From assembly GCA_036925085.1 (NCBI GenBank), contig JAUPFP010000023.1, forward strand, positions 3,434,278 to 3,498,277: a stretch of DNA of 64,000 bases, written 5' to 3'. This DNA is from Brachycybe producta. Taxonomy: Eukaryota; Arthropoda; Diplopoda; Playtdesmida; Andrognathidae. The notes under the pieces were generated by a model. It was not told the DNA's origin and did no database searches. It saw only the letters and a list, made by a program, of their open reading frames with translations. How positions within the stretch are numbered: the stretch's first letter is position 1; each line of letters opens with the position of its first letter. A program made the translations under genes and the position numbers. Shown in pieces: positions 11,701-22,306 of the stretch.

Positions 11701-14700
11701 ATGCTCCGCCCTTTTCAACGTCAAACCACACAACAAATCAATTAGAAGTTGCCGGTCATCATAAAAAGGGCGGAGCCAACTGAAGTTCTTCCCGATTTCT
11801 AAATGTCTGTGTTACTATAATGACATTGTTGCCATTTACAACGTCACCATAGTCACTAAAGCAGCAGTCACACTAGGCTGGTTTACAAGCTGCTGGTTGC
11901 TGCTGGCTATTAGCAGGAACAGCAAGCAGCAGCTGCTTTGGGTTCACACTTGTCCAGTCACTGCTGGTATTAGCAGTGCAAGTCATCCAATCACCGTCTT
12001 GCAAAAACACAAACTCTAACAACAACCAACCCAAGCAGTGGAGTTTCAACTACCACTAGTGCCACTACTAGCAACAAAATGTTCACACAAGATGGCAACA
12101 GCAGGAAGGGAGTCACATGACCAGCTGGTAGCTGCTAAAGTTGGACATGTCCAACTTCACCAGCCGCTGTTAAAATCACTAGCATGCTGGGAAAAGCAGC
12201 TGCTGGTAGCAGTTCAGACTATGCTGCTAGCGCACTACAACCAGCCAGCAGCAACCAGCGGCTGGGAAACCAGCCTAGTGTGACTGCGGCATTAGTGACT
12301 GACCATGCTGCCACTGGAATTGCTGCTATTGGCTGTTACAACGTTATGACTTACACAACAATTCTACTTCAGTTTTTTAACACTAGGAACAGCATTTTCG
12401 TGACAGGTAAATTCTCCTGCAAAAAACATGGCGTTTACAACCCATTTTCGATTAAAAATGTATTTTACCCGTATGTGGCATTTGCAACGTTATGGAGATA
12501 CACGCCTCACTTAAGTTTAAAACTTCATAAAAAGAAAGTTCTTGTACTTTGGTTCTTGGATTTACTAAATAATAAACAATACACAAACACAATCATAATA
12601 AATGTTTTATTTATATTCTTATAAGATATAATAAACAACAATGTTATTAAAGGAAGTAATTTTACAGAGAGAAATTGCTTGTATCCATATTGCATGAATG
12701 CAATTGCCAATCTTGTATAATGATGATCTAAGAAGTTCGAAGTGGAGGCTAGCAACAGCTATGGGAAAAAAAATAGCAACCATGTGTGAAAAGCTAAATT
12801 TTATCAATTTCTGTCAATATTTTATACAAATCTTTATTGAAATAAAAAGCACCTTATATTTTAGAACATCTTTTATATAAAAATTGTCAATTTGTCTTAA
12901 CAAATTGTATTTTAATTATTTTTTTAAAAAAAAATCACAATTTTTTTATCAACTCGAAACAATTACAATTACATTTAGTACTCTGCAAGCAGCCAAATAG
13001 GCCTATGGCAGAGGGACATAAAAGTTCATATGCAGCATTAAGCATTGTCAAGCACATATACATGCCACAAAACAAAATTATCCCCATTCACTACTGCCTC
13101 AGGAAGAGAGTTCCATTCATTGTCTTATAACTCTAGGGAAAAAAAAAGACCATTAATATGAATCTGTCCTAGCAAAAATCTCCCTAATTTTCTCAAGAGT
13201 GGTCAGCCCTGCCCATTTATAGTGCTTTATGAATATCACTGGACTGTGGTTTAGGACAATCACCCCGAAACCATCCAAAAGAGCCTGAAAATGATTGCAG
13301 TGATTTTTAGTTTGGTCCTGTTTAGGATTTTAATTGTTATAAATGGGCAACGATTTCGGCATGCATTTCGTGTCAATTTTTTTGAAAGTTAGACTATTAT
13401 GTATAAATTTTAACTAATTAAAAAAAAGTTCTTAAGACAAAATTGACAAATTTTTATTTCAGAGGATGTTCTAAAATATAGGCACTTTTTTGATTTCAAT
13501 AAAAAATTTTCATGAAAAACATTAACATAAATTGCTAAAATTTACTATTAAAGTACAAAAGATTAGAATTGCATTTTGGTTGCTAATTACTTTTTCAGAA
13601 CTGGTATTATGAGGTAACATTGAAATAGTGCTTTGGATTACCGAGTGTGCTAAGCACCTTGCGCAAACCAGAGACCACTACATTCACCACCACCACACTC
13701 AAGCCCTACCAATACCTAGAAGCATTAATAGCCTCCACCTCCAATACTCGTCCTCGTGCGAGATTAAAACACATCATCAGAGAAATAAGTCTCTTGGTTG
13801 TTGTATTATCTATTTTTTTTTATCATCTTGTGTTTATTATTACAACTGTCAAATTCTACAAATGCAAATAAAAAGAGGACACACATCAATAATTTAAAGA
13901 ACGCTGTTAAAACATTTGAACTAAAAGATAAATTACATTAAAAGTTAAATTGGTTAGCAACTTTAAAATGCAAAAAAAACAAAATGTGTTTTCATTTCAA
14001 GTTGGTTGAAAAATCATTTAAGTTATCTTTTAAACCTTAGATTAAAAAATGCAAATCACCTTGAATTTGCACCCAATTTATTCATGTGCAAAAAAAAATG
14101 TTGAATTTATTTTTAAAGTTAAGATGTTTTATGAACATTTTATGGAGATTTTCTGCGTTACAGAAGAGCACCTCAAAGAAAAATTTTGAATTTGTGTTAG
14201 AAACTAGACGAGTAGCTTAATCACCACTAAATGGTGTCTTCGTGTCGTTGTTGTCTTTCAAAATAAACTTTTTACGGAGAAAAAAATAAGTATATCAATA
14301 TGAAAATGCATTTAAGTGATTGAGTTACCCTTCTACTTTTTAAAACACTTTCAAGTATTTTTTTTTATTTTGCTCCTGAAAGACAGGCTAGTCAGAGATC
14401 AGTTAGCGTTTGCAATTTAAAACAAGCTTAAGGTGGCTTTATAGATATTTATTTTACTTTTGTCCCACCGGACGGCCGGCGTCATTACAGAATGTTATGC
14501 TCCAAAAGCGGTTTTATAAAATTTGGATGCAAAAACGTCAAGTGAACGTTTTTTTTTAGAAACAACATTATGAAAAAAATCAAATTGTTTTCCAAACTAA
14601 AATGGTAAAAGATTATGCTAAAAGTTGTTTCATGGCAATTATCTTCTTAAAAAAGTAAACATTTTACAGTAATTTGAAAATGAGACCCGTTTTTAGGTTT

Positions 14701-17700
14701 TTCCATTTGACATTTTCATGAAAAACCATTTTCGCTTTTTTCAAACGTGTAATAAAAAGTTTATTTTGAAAGATATCAACACAAAGAAACGTTTAGCATT
14801 ATCAGCAACTATTCTAGTTTCTAAAATACTTTGAATTTTTTTCGTAATGTTTCTCCTGAAAAACGTTCACTTGAAAAATATAAATTTTCTCAAAAACCGT
14901 GGGTGGATGAGGGGGGGGGGGGCACGCATGCAGGCGCGCCATCTGAGAGGACAAAAACAAAATAAATATCTATAAAGAACCAGCTATAAAGGGCTTAAAA
15001 ACACTCAAAATGGTTTGAAATCCTCGTCTGGAAAGTTATCACTTAAGTTATTACTTATTAAACGTCTTAGTCAATATATTAATGTGTCTGTACGGTGGCC
15101 GTTAAGAGGAATTCTACGAAAAAACTTGTTTTGATCAAGTTCAAAAGCAATTAATCATTTATTATACATGATCCGTATTACTTATTTTTTGTTTTTTCGA
15201 AGGTCGTCAACATTTATATATATAATAGGCCTATATTTTATTATTTATATTTCTAGGTTTACCGAGGCTTTTAAAGGCAATTGTAATATCTTTTGTTGTT
15301 GGAATCAATTTCTTCATTGTTCTAACCACGGTTCGACTTTACCTGCTCAGAATACTTTTATCGTATCGAGGATGGATGTGTAAAGAAAAATTTAAAATTT
15401 ACGAATAACATCAAAAATTCGTAATTAATCTCATTATTTTTTTTAATTATTATTAAAGACGAGCAATTACGAAGACCATCGGCGAGAACCATTTTATGGA
15501 GCATCGTAGTACGACTCGTCAGCGGTTACCATCTATCTCTATACAGTTGCCAAAGATCTCTTCCAAGGATGCCAGTTCCGCCTCTCAAAGACACTGTGGA
15601 CAAACTTATGGCTTCTTTGAAACCTCTTTGTTCCAAAGATGAATTGGCTGAACTTGAAGATATGTCGACGGTAGAAATCGTTTGGCAATTTTGCATTTTT
15701 GCGTCATGAATTTGTGTTTAACCGGCCAGTTGACATCTGGTTTTCTTTTTTTTTTTTTTTTTTTTCTTCTTCAGGAGTTTATGAATGGAATTGGGTCAAA
15801 GGCACAAAAGATATTAATACTTAAGTCGTGGTGGGCTCCGAATTACGTGTCTGATTGGTGGTATATAAAAAGGAATTAATATATGAGCATACAGTGAAAA
15901 CCGTTTAACACGAAAAATATGGTTGGTTCCGTTCCTCAGCATAGGGGTTTCCATATATTTTAATTTGTTTAAATTATATTATATACCGGTATTCAAAATA
16001 TTAAAAAAATATTAAAATATTAAAAAAGTATTAAAATATTACAAAAATATATTAAAATATTTAAAAAAAAATTAAAATATTAAAAAAATATTAAAATATT
16101 AAAAAAAAAATATTAAAATATTAAATTATTTAAAGAAATTTACAATAATTAAAATATTAAAAAAAATGTTGAAAATTATTAAAAGAATATTTGCATTATT
16201 TATTTTATCATTAATATAAAAGTCGTTTTTAAAATTATTTATTTTAATAAAAAAAATATAGTCCCTACAATTTCGTGTTAAGTGGTTTCCACGTTATTGT
16301 AGAATTTTATCCATTTTTAATAATCGATGTCTTTTATCTTATTAAGGGAGAAATACGTCTACCTGATGAGTAGATCTCCGTTGGCCATCAATAGTAACTA
16401 TTACATTCTCGATCACAGTTATTGGGCACCAACGACGAATCAAGTTGCGAGGTGAAAATTCGAAAACGAACGTTGTTCAGGAACGGTTTGAACAGTGCGT
16501 TGATTATGATTGAGATTCTATTTTACTTTTTTCAGAGCCGCACAAGTTGTTTACAGCTGTTTAACATTCAAACGTTCTATAGATCGAGAGGAACTTCCTC
16601 CGCTCGTCATTCGTAAAACCATTCCGATTTGTATGGCGCAGTATGAAAGGATGTTTTCGACTACACGGTGCTGAAACTTTTGATTCGTTTTACTGTCACT
16701 TAATACTTACTTCGTTTGTTTCTTCTTTATTTGCCTTCCATAGAATTCCGAATGACTCGTTGGACGAGTTAGTACATTACGACTCAAAGGATTCAAAAGT
16801 ATGTCACTTTTAAAAAAAAACAGGGCTCTTTTATTTAAATCGGACAATATTTAGAAATTAAAAAAAAAAATAAAAATTGACAAAAATTGAACTTTTAATT
16901 CTTCAAAGTTTAAAACTTAATCTGGTTTTAAAGTGTAAACGGCCTTAAAACTCTGGTTATTCTGTCTTTGGGTGAATATTCACCAAAAGAGCAAGCAAGA
17001 GGAAACATTTGCAAGTGCTCTCCGATGTTTGCTCGTGTTCCCATGAAATGCTCACTTTGTGGCCGGAGCGAATATGTTCTTGCCGGCAGGCCTTTTCTTT
17101 GATGTACCGCCATCGCTCGCTCTTTTGGTGAATACCCACCCTTTCAGGAGCAAAATTAAGAGAAACTTAAAAGTGTTTTAGAAACTAGAAAGGTAATTCA
17201 ATCACTGAAGGGTATTTTCGCTTTAAAATCTTTTAAAATAAGCTTTTTATTTCAGTTAGAAAAGGATATAACTTAATTTTTTTTCTATAAAAAGTTTATT
17301 TTCAAAGATACCAATATGAAAGTGTACTGTTGATTAAGTTACAATTCTAGATTCTAACACTTTCAGTTTCTTCTTACGAGGCTGAGAGTCAATTATGTTA
17401 TTGAATTTGATTCTGTTGTCATAAATTTGAATGTATTTTTAAATAATCGTAATGAACTTACTTTGTTTTTTGCTTTAGAAAGAAGAAAGTTTAAATATAT
17501 AAAAAAATATTAATATTTTTTGTATTCTACCAACACAAAAAAGTGACGAAAAAGTGAGTTTTTTTTTAGGGATTCTAACGTCATTTTGTTGTTTTTTGTT
17601 TTTGTAGCACATTATCGTAATGCGAAATGGTCTCTTTTATAAATTGGATGTTTATGATTCGAAGAATCAACTTCTATCTCCTACAACATTTGAGCAACAG

Positions 17701-20262
17701 TTCCGATGGATCATCGAAGATGCTGATACACAATCTGGTTAGTAAAAAAAACAAAACAATCTTCACAAGTTTTTATTTTCAAACTGTTTTTTGTCTCTTT
17801 TTTTATTTTAGTACAACTTTCCGACGAAGAACGTAGTCTTGCCGTTCTGACCGCTCTCGAACGTTCTGAATGGGCGAGAACACGCAAGCAGTTCTTCAAT
17901 AGGGGTATCAACCGAGAAACGATGGAGGAAGTCGAAAGAGCCATATTCTGTGTTAGATTTTTTTATTTTTAAATATATAATCTTTCGATTGAAAGTTTCA
18001 CATAATTTGCTATCAATTTTCTTTCTTTTCAGGTTACACTGTCTACTGAATCTCCAAAGACCTTGACAGAAAGAGGAAAGGCTCTTCTTCACGGAGACGG
18101 AAGATCGATCTGGTTCGACAAATCTCAGAATTACGTTTTCTTTGCCAATGGTAAAGCCGGAGCGAACTGTGAACATGCGCTGGCCGATGCTCCAGCTTTA
18201 GGTCACATCTGGGAATATGTGATGACCAAAGAGTACGATTTATGCTACTTATATTTTAAGATGTCGATTTATGTGTGGATTTTTAAAAATAAATCTTATT
18301 TTGATAGGGTTTTAGAAAGGGTTTATAGCGAAGATGGACACTGTATGCCGTTGCCGGCGAAATTCAGACAAGGTTCTTTTACAAAACCTGATCGACTCGT
18401 CTGGGACGTTTCGGCAGCATTAGCCACCAAAGTTCAGAATGCACTCAAGTTTCTGAACACTGTAATTGAAATTGAATTTGTTTTGTCGGTACTGCTGGTT
18501 AAATAAATTTAAGATTTCCCTTATTTCTTTTTATCCGTGTAGAATCTCGAGGATCTTGATTTACAAATTGGTGATCATGATGCTTGGGGAAAAGGTTTCA
18601 TCAAGAAATGCAAAGTATAAATTCTTTGTAACAGTCTTTATTATTGATTAAGAGAAGCTTGTGTTTTAGAAACTAGAATGGTGTTTTCATGTTAGATATT
18701 TTTTTTAAATAAGCTTTTTTGTTAGTTTAAGCTGACGATATTTTTTATTTCTTCTCTAAAAGTTTATTTTGAAAGATAAAAACATGAAAATACTATTAAG
18801 TGATTCAGCTGCTGTTCTAGTTTCTAACACTTTACATTTATGCTTAATGTTGCTTCAGCTTTTAGAACTTTGGTTAAAAGTTCTAAAAGTAGCTGTGCAT
18901 AAAAAACATCTTATGTAGCTTAATTGTAATGTTTACGTTGACAAAGTGAATGTTGACATTTTTAAAAGCAAGTTTTTAAGCAACAGAATTTGTAGTTGAA
19001 TTTGAGTTAGAAATTATCACATTTTATGAGAAAAAGTATTTCAAGCAGGCCTAAACCATTTATTTTTTTAAAGATACTGCAAAGTACTATTCCTAGTTTC
19101 TATGAAACTTTGTATTTTGTCTTTTATAATTGTTTCTAAAAAAATATTCATGTTCATTATAAAAGGCAACCTGAAAAATGCGCTTTTGAGTTCAAAAAAC
19201 CTTTCTTAGAAAACTGCAGTTCTAGTCTGGAGAAGACTGTAGATGCTAGTCTATCATATAGCCTCTAAGCAGGTTCTTTGATTGAAAAATGTATTTTTCT
19301 GGTTTCCTTATAATATGTAAATCTTGTCTGAATTGTTAAAAAATTTACTTAACGAGAGCCTTCTTATATCTGTTTAAAGTTAATTTAACTGTTTTCTTTC
19401 TTAGGTTAGTCCAGATGCATTTATTCAGTTAGCATTGCAGTTAGCATATTACAGAGATTCGGGAAAATTTGCTCAAACATACGAAGCTTCCATGACGAGG
19501 CTTTATCTGAATGGACGAACGGAAACTGTTAGATCTTGTACTACGGAAGCTGCAGATTTCGTTCTGTTAGTTTCATTTTTGTTATGAGTATGAGTGCATT
19601 TCAATGACTTCCATGTGTTTGTGTTAATCTTAACTTTCAGAGCAATGGAGAATAAAGCCGTTCCAAATGATGAAAAAGTACGACTGTTGCGAATTGCTTC
19701 AGATAAACATCAGGCTCTTTACCGTGATGCAATGAATGGAATGGGAATCGATCGTCATTTATTTGCGCTGTATGTGGCATGTCGAGGAATTGGTTATGTG
19801 AGAAAAATTTTTTTTGTGAAATTCAGTCAAAGACAAAATGCCTAAAATATGTTTTTTTTTCTCTCGTCAAATCAGGATAGCAAATTTCTTAAAAAGGTTT
19901 TAAGCCGTCCTTGGACGCTGTCCACAAGTCAACAACCTCATCAACAACTGACCGATGTTCCCGACGTCAACTTGCCAATTTTCAAGGATAAGGTTTGTCG
20001 AATATTAAAATGTAAACATTTGACGTCATGAATCACTTATGATTTGTCATTTTTTTTATGTTGTTGACAGTTGGGACCGGGTGGTGGATTTGGACCAGTT
20101 TCTGATGACGGATATGGAGTCTCTTATATGTTGTCGAGCGATTCGAAGTTTTTCTTTCACGTTTCATCGAAGCATTCTTCGACTCAGACCAGTTCAAGAA
20201 AGTTCCTTAAAGAGATCTTTCAGAGTCTTGAGGATCTCAAAACGTTGTTTGATTCACAGTGA
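2061..20262 (+). CDS. CPT1: Carnitine O-palmitoyltransferase 1 (5' partial, 16 exons visible)
   Basis: Outer mitochondrial membrane enzyme that moves long-chain acyl groups from CoA to carnitine, the committed step of mitochondrial fatty-acid import. Exons: 2061-2215, 15257-15379, 15459-15670, 15775-15860, 16347-16451, 16536-16667, 16744-16798, 17608-17737, 17812-17951, 18033-18232, 18308-18461, 18543-18614, 19405-19565, 19641-19797, 19876-19992, 20071-20262. All phases join. About 730 residues are visible; vertebrate CPT1 has about 773, so the N-terminal 45 or so, including the start and malonyl-CoA-sensing segment, lie upstream. Exon 1 encodes the first membrane segment ([12 protein letters not shown] onward) and exon 2 the second, ending LLSYRGWM. 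The catalytic HxxxD is in [18 protein letters not shown], where the usual Trp after the His region is Leu. LSTSQQP is the family STS motif. Two membrane segments plus [13 protein letters not shown] favour CPT1 over CPT2 or CRAT. Confidence 0.95.
2819..3037. mobile_element. Inverted-repeat MITE (family B) with G-rich centre
   Basis: The arms are ccttgtttccactggggtga followed by aactttttgaaaatttcaac, and on the right the complement gttgaaattttcaaaaagtt followed by tcccaatgggaaac. The same arms bound 24714-24887. Here the centre is expanded into runs of G separated by TTAGGTT (about 2871-2954), a strong G-quadruplex candidate. Confidence 0.75.
3152..3178. mobile_element. Solitary pogo/Tigger-like terminal repeat
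   Basis: The sequence cagttgagaaccgtttaaca followed by cgaaac matches the left ends at 15892 and 28467 (cagtg(g/a)aaaccgtttaaca). Its partner end was not found nearby, so this looks like a truncated copy. Confidence 0.45.
3249..3562. mobile_element. Foldback element FB-1 copy
   Basis: It has the same paired arms as other FB-1 copies: tagaaaactagaagagtagc and gatatctttcaaaataaact on the left, and aaagtttattttaaaaaata with gattaagctacgcttgtatt on the right. It ends with acagaataattaaagagttt. No ORF. Confidence 0.7.
4348..4754. mobile_element. Inverted-repeat element carrying a nested palindromic MITE
   Basis: The left end ttgccacccgtccctctttt and the right end (read on the minus strand) ttgccacccgtcctaatttg are inverted copies, followed on both sides by tgtggaggacagt. 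On the left, the palindromic MITE at 4372-4567 interrupts this terminal repeat, and the target duplication ctcttttgtgg lies within it. The host element was therefore present first. No coding sequence was seen. Confidence 0.65.
4372..4567. mobile_element. Palindromic MITE P-1, copy 1 (11-bp target duplication)
   Basis: An almost complete inverted repeat beginning acaggcaattagaaatcg and ending cgatttctaattgcctgt. It is flanked directly by ctcttttgtgg on both sides (4361-4371 and 4568-4578). Internal landmarks are ccaattagaagttgcc and gggcggagc. Its centre is inverted relative to copies 2-4. An 11-bp duplication with long terminal repeats is what Mutator-like (MULE) elements leave, so that superfamily is the inferred source. 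Confidence 0.85.
5743..5786. repeat. (TA)n microsatellite
   Basis: About 22 uninterrupted TA units. They give rise to long Tyr/Ile-rich spurious ORFs on both strands. Confidence 0.95.
6012..6787. mobile_element. LTIR element, short form with both arms
   Basis: The left arm (about 6012-6300) and right arm (about 6510-6787) are inverted copies of roughly 280 bp. Both carry the ends taatacctt...cacacatgagttaaat, then atacggaatccagttaagga, a tattaactcaatattt block and ctgtagaacacatttatta. Only about 200 bp separates the arms, and no ORF is present. The arms match those bounding the 3.3-kb interval 48945-52256, so this looks like an internally deleted derivative. Confidence 0.8.
6800..6995. mobile_element. 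Foldback element FB-1 fragment
   Basis: Contains tttagaaactagaagagtac and, inverted, a degraded ttttctaaaagactttcag end. It lies directly beside the LTIR copy. No ORF. Confidence 0.55.
7214..7421. mobile_element. Palindromic MITE P-1, copy 2 (9-bp target duplication)
   Basis: It runs from acaggcatttagaaatcggg to cccgatttctaaatgcctgt, with gtgagatca repeated exactly on both sides (7205-7213 and 7422-7430). The arms contain tccgccctttttatgacgac and ccaattagaagttgcc. The centre has tgacgtcacatgctccgccc. ORFs of 101 and 114 residues overlap here on opposite strands but are products of the palindrome. Confidence 0.9.
8489..9067. mobile_element. GC-rich element with short TIRs and a 36-bp tandem core
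   Basis: The ends are gtttaaactagagacctaca on the left and, inverted, gtttaaactagacctacatt on the right. The interior is strikingly richer in G and C than its surroundings. It is built from gggctt/gggcct words; between about 8903 and 9000 the unit gggcttcgtgagtctggtgg plus 16 further bases recurs every 36 bp, and a shorter array lies at about 8518-8590. Open frames on both strands follow from the repeat length being divisible by three. Confidence 0.7.
9612..10061. mobile_element. Inverted-repeat MITE, about 450 bp
   Basis: The left end gttaaaccttagacactccg then ggactggca pairs with the right end ggtaatggtctaaggttaaa preceded by tgccagtccccgg. No ORF of note and no clean target duplication seen. 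Confidence 0.65.
10122..10380. mobile_element. Inverted-repeat MITE, about 260 bp
   Basis: The left arm gatgcaaaggtcttttcaca then cgaactacttttggt pairs with the right arm actaaaagtagttcatgtga then aaaaggatcttttgcgt. The inner arms gagctgcc and ggcagccc also pair. The centre contains repeated gtcgact motifs. Confidence 0.7.
11605..11810. mobile_element. Palindromic MITE P-1, copy 3
   Basis: It runs from acaggcatttagaaattggg to cccgatttctaaatgtctgt and keeps the tgacgtcacatgctccgccc centre. The flanking 9 bases (gctgacaag and gttactata) do not match, so its target duplication is decayed or lost. Confidence 0.85.
11852..12299. mobile_element. Inverted-repeat MITE with CACACTAGG ends
   Basis: The left arm gtcactaaagcagcagtcac then actaggctggttt matches the inverted right arm (minus strand gtcactaatgccgcagtcac then actaggctggttt). 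Both arms continue with ctggttgctgctggct. CAGC-rich words fill the interior. ORFs through this block are a result of the repeat composition. Confidence 0.75.
12815..13525. mobile_element. Inverted-repeat element, about 700 bp
   Basis: The left arm, including ttattgaaataaaaagcacc and tatattttagaacatc, is repeated inverted on the right as gatgttctaaaatata and gatttcaataaaaaattttc. The interior holds the 38-bp block also found at 30385-30422. No ORF of note. Confidence 0.65.
14165..14390. mobile_element. Foldback element FB-1 copy
   Basis: It has tgtgttagaaactagacgag on the left and agttacccttctactttttaa, inverted, on the right, with ttcaaaataaactttttacg inside. No ORF. Confidence 0.65.
14440..14990. 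mobile_element. Larger foldback element related to FB-1 (family C)
   Basis: The ends are inverted copies: ggctttatagatatttattt on the left and aaataaatatctataaagaa on the right. Inside are atttggatgcaaaaacgtca and FB-1-type arms (aaagtttattttgaaagatat and ctattctagtttctaaaata). The same outer module recurs near 53755-53875 and, in weaker form, near 46330-46410 and 62890-62960. A G run precedes the right end. Confidence 0.6.
15892..16293. mobile_element. pogo/Tigger-like non-autonomous element in CPT1 intron
   Basis: It begins after TA with cagtgaaaaccgtttaacac and ends with the inverted gtgttaagtggtttccacg. The interior is AT-rich with repeated attaaaatattaaaaaa words. A CAGTG-type terminus next to TA is the known pattern of pogo-like Tc1/mariner elements. 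The right TA is offset by one base, so the duplication is imperfect. Confidence 0.6.
17140..17385. mobile_element. Foldback element FB-1 copy in CPT1 intron
   Basis: It lies between exons ending at 16798 and starting at 17608. The left arm has gcaaaattaagagaaactta and tttagaaactagaaaggtaa; the right arm has attctagattctaacacttt. No ORF. Confidence 0.65.
18650..18835. mobile_element. Foldback element FB-1 copy in CPT1 intron
   Basis: It has tgttttagaaactagaatgg on the left and gctgctgttctagtttctaa, inverted, on the right. It lies in the intron between exons ending at 18614 and starting at 19405. Confidence 0.65.
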
Positions 20263-21528
20263 ATCTCGTGCTCGTAATTATCGTAAATGAGTTACAATAT
20301 ATTATAATGGCCGTCATTTACGATTTCATTTCTTCTCATTTTCAGCTAGTACTCTTTTGGCAAAAAGTCTCTTTTTCTCATTGCCAGCAAATTCTTTTTT
20401 TTTTGGTCGGAAGTTCGGGGTTAACTTCTTATTTATATGGAGTACAACCTTTAAAAACTATACAGAACAGCGTCATTGATGACGTAAGTCAAAATGCCTT
20501 ACATGTAATGTCTTAAGTTTCTTAATTTGTTTTAGATAATTTTCTCATTGTGCAAATTGTGAATTGTTATATTTTGTAAGTTTTGTCGTCCAGATTTTTT
20601 TATGTTGTGGTGACAATCTTTAAAACTTCTTTATTATTATTTTCGTTGCACAAAAACGTCATACAAATTATTTTGATTTCTTCTGCCGCTGCTCTGATGA
20701 TGTAAAAGGTCGTTAAAAATTCTAGTTTTTTTCTTCATTTTAAATTCTAAAAGAGAGAATCCTCTTATGATTATTTTCTAATTCATCTTCATGATCTTTC
20801 AACTTATGACCTCATAATGACAGGGGTTTACCCATCATTATTATCTTAAGGGATTTATTTGGTTAATTGCGACAATTAAATATCCGAGTCACCTTCAATA
20901 GACTGGGTAGTGCCCATGTTAGGGATTTCTCATAGGGTTCCGTAAAGTAACTAGTGCCAATAGTATGCTTTTTGCGGCCCTATCTTAACAAGCGACATCA
21001 AATGCAAGTTTTTTTTTTTTGCCATATTACAAAAACATTCTAACAAATTACTACATTGGTGTCGGCGTTGAGTTTATTTTAGTTGTTTTTAAGGTATAAC
21101 CTTAAATGTGGTATTTTTATGATAAAAAATGTTTTTTTTTGTATGTGGACTTCTTTATTATGGTCATTGTTTTGTACAAATTGCATTCCTTATGTTGTAA
21201 TTGCAATTTCTAAGGTTTTAAAAACATAATTGCATAATAATTAACTTGTATTTTTCTTATTGTAGTTTTCTTTGTCATTTTTTTTATTTAAACTTGACTC
21301 GTAATACAACAACTTTAAACAAAAACTTGTTTATTTTAAAAAAGATATTTTATTTATAATCATAAATCATAATTTCTCTTTTTTTTTTACAATATTTGTT
21401 GGCAGTTTAAAAACTTTTTTTTGCGTTGAAAAGTTTAAAATTGACGTTTCATTGCAATAATTGCAATAATAATTTTTCCCTGATTAACTTTTTTTTTTGG
21501 AATGGTTTTAATGATAATTAATTTCATC
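20263..21528. other. CPT1 3' region and intergenic gap
   Basis: AT-rich sequence between the CPT1 stop and the stop of the small minus-strand gene; the two genes are convergent. A short ORF at 20259-20516 has no recognisable similarity and overlaps the 3' UTR. No terminal repeats or RNA gene were seen. Confidence 0.6.
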
Positions 21529-22306
21529 TCATTTCTTCTTCTTCTTGTCTTCTTTCCCTTTTTTCTGAATTTTCATCTTCTTCTTTTCTTCCCTTTTCCT
21601 TTGCTTCTCTTTTAAATTGATTATCAATCTGTAACCAAAAAAAACTGAAAAGAAAATCGGAATTATTTTAACATTCTTTACATTGTAAATTGTAACCATA
21701 TTTCTTAGAATGGGGGGAAAAATAGTTAATGTAGTAGGGAAAAACATGTCAATGTGGCAAATACGAGCAGGTCATTGACACTTCGGAATTCTAAGCTAAA
21801 GGCAAAGTGCTACGACGGTATATATTTGATTCTCGTACAATTAACCCAAGGGGGTGTAGGGTCATGGCAGGTCTAACTGAGTTGTAAGCGAAGTAAACGC
21901 CATATACGTTCACCCCTTCATTACACTAACTTCAAAGATTCATTTGGCGAAAATGGAGCATGCCATATTCTCTTTACGTTTGTGACGTAACATTTTTGAC
22001 GTCACTACTTAGTTTTTATCTATGGACACGTCGGCTTTCTCGGCAGCTGTTACGTTTTTAAGTATAATAAGAACTAATTCTGCTAAATATGAAACACAAT
22101 AAATAGTTCCTTGTCTTGTTCTAAGATTACAAAACGCAGATAACTAAATGTCTCATTGAATTAAGACTTTTATTAAGAAGGGTTTTTGCGATGAAGAGTG
22201 AAGACGTACCTGCGAGTCCGACCACTAAAATGGCTGGAACGATAAAAACCGCGTTATTGAATCCGTGTTCAATGGGTCCGCTTGATCCTCCTGTTAAATC
22301 AACCAT
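21529..22306 (-). CDS. Small single-pass membrane protein with Lys-rich tail (70 aa, 2 exons)
   Basis: Exon 1 is 22210-22306 and starts at an ATG in good context (aagATGg). Exon 2 is 21529-21644. The donor cag|gtacgt and acceptor ttttcag join in phase 1. The product begins MVDLTGGSSGPIEHGF, has one hydrophobic segment at about residues 19-41 (AVFIVPAILVVGLAVFFGY), and ends in a strongly basic tail (residues 43-70: alternating Lys, Arg and Glu, finishing with five Lys). An alternative acceptor 16 bases further in would hit a stop at once, which supports the chosen one. The layout suggests a small ER or organelle membrane protein with a cytosolic charged tail. I do not recognise the family. Confidence 0.7.

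Larger units (their letters stand above)
2216..15256 (+). other. 13-kb CPT1 intron filled with repeats
   Basis: The donor catg|gtaag (phase 1) and the acceptor ttctag|gttta (phase 1) join in frame, giving a continuous CPT1 reading from the first to the second membrane segment. The interval holds at least ten inverted-repeat elements (listed separately), microsatellites such as (GGT)n near 4060-4090, (AAG)n near 9196-9215 and (ACT)n near 10563-10580, and no exon I could support. ORFs of up to 114 residues inside it lie in palindromic MITEs. Confidence 0.8.

Noticed and set aside
12038-12624. Two overlapping ORFs of 81 and 146 residues
   Set aside because: The first and the start of the second lie in CAGC-rich inverted-repeat DNA; the remainder has no recognisable domain.
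16928-17139. Short inverted segment with gcgagcgatggcggtac-like words
   Set aside because: Looks like another small repeat inside a CPT1 intron, but its ends could not be paired confidently.
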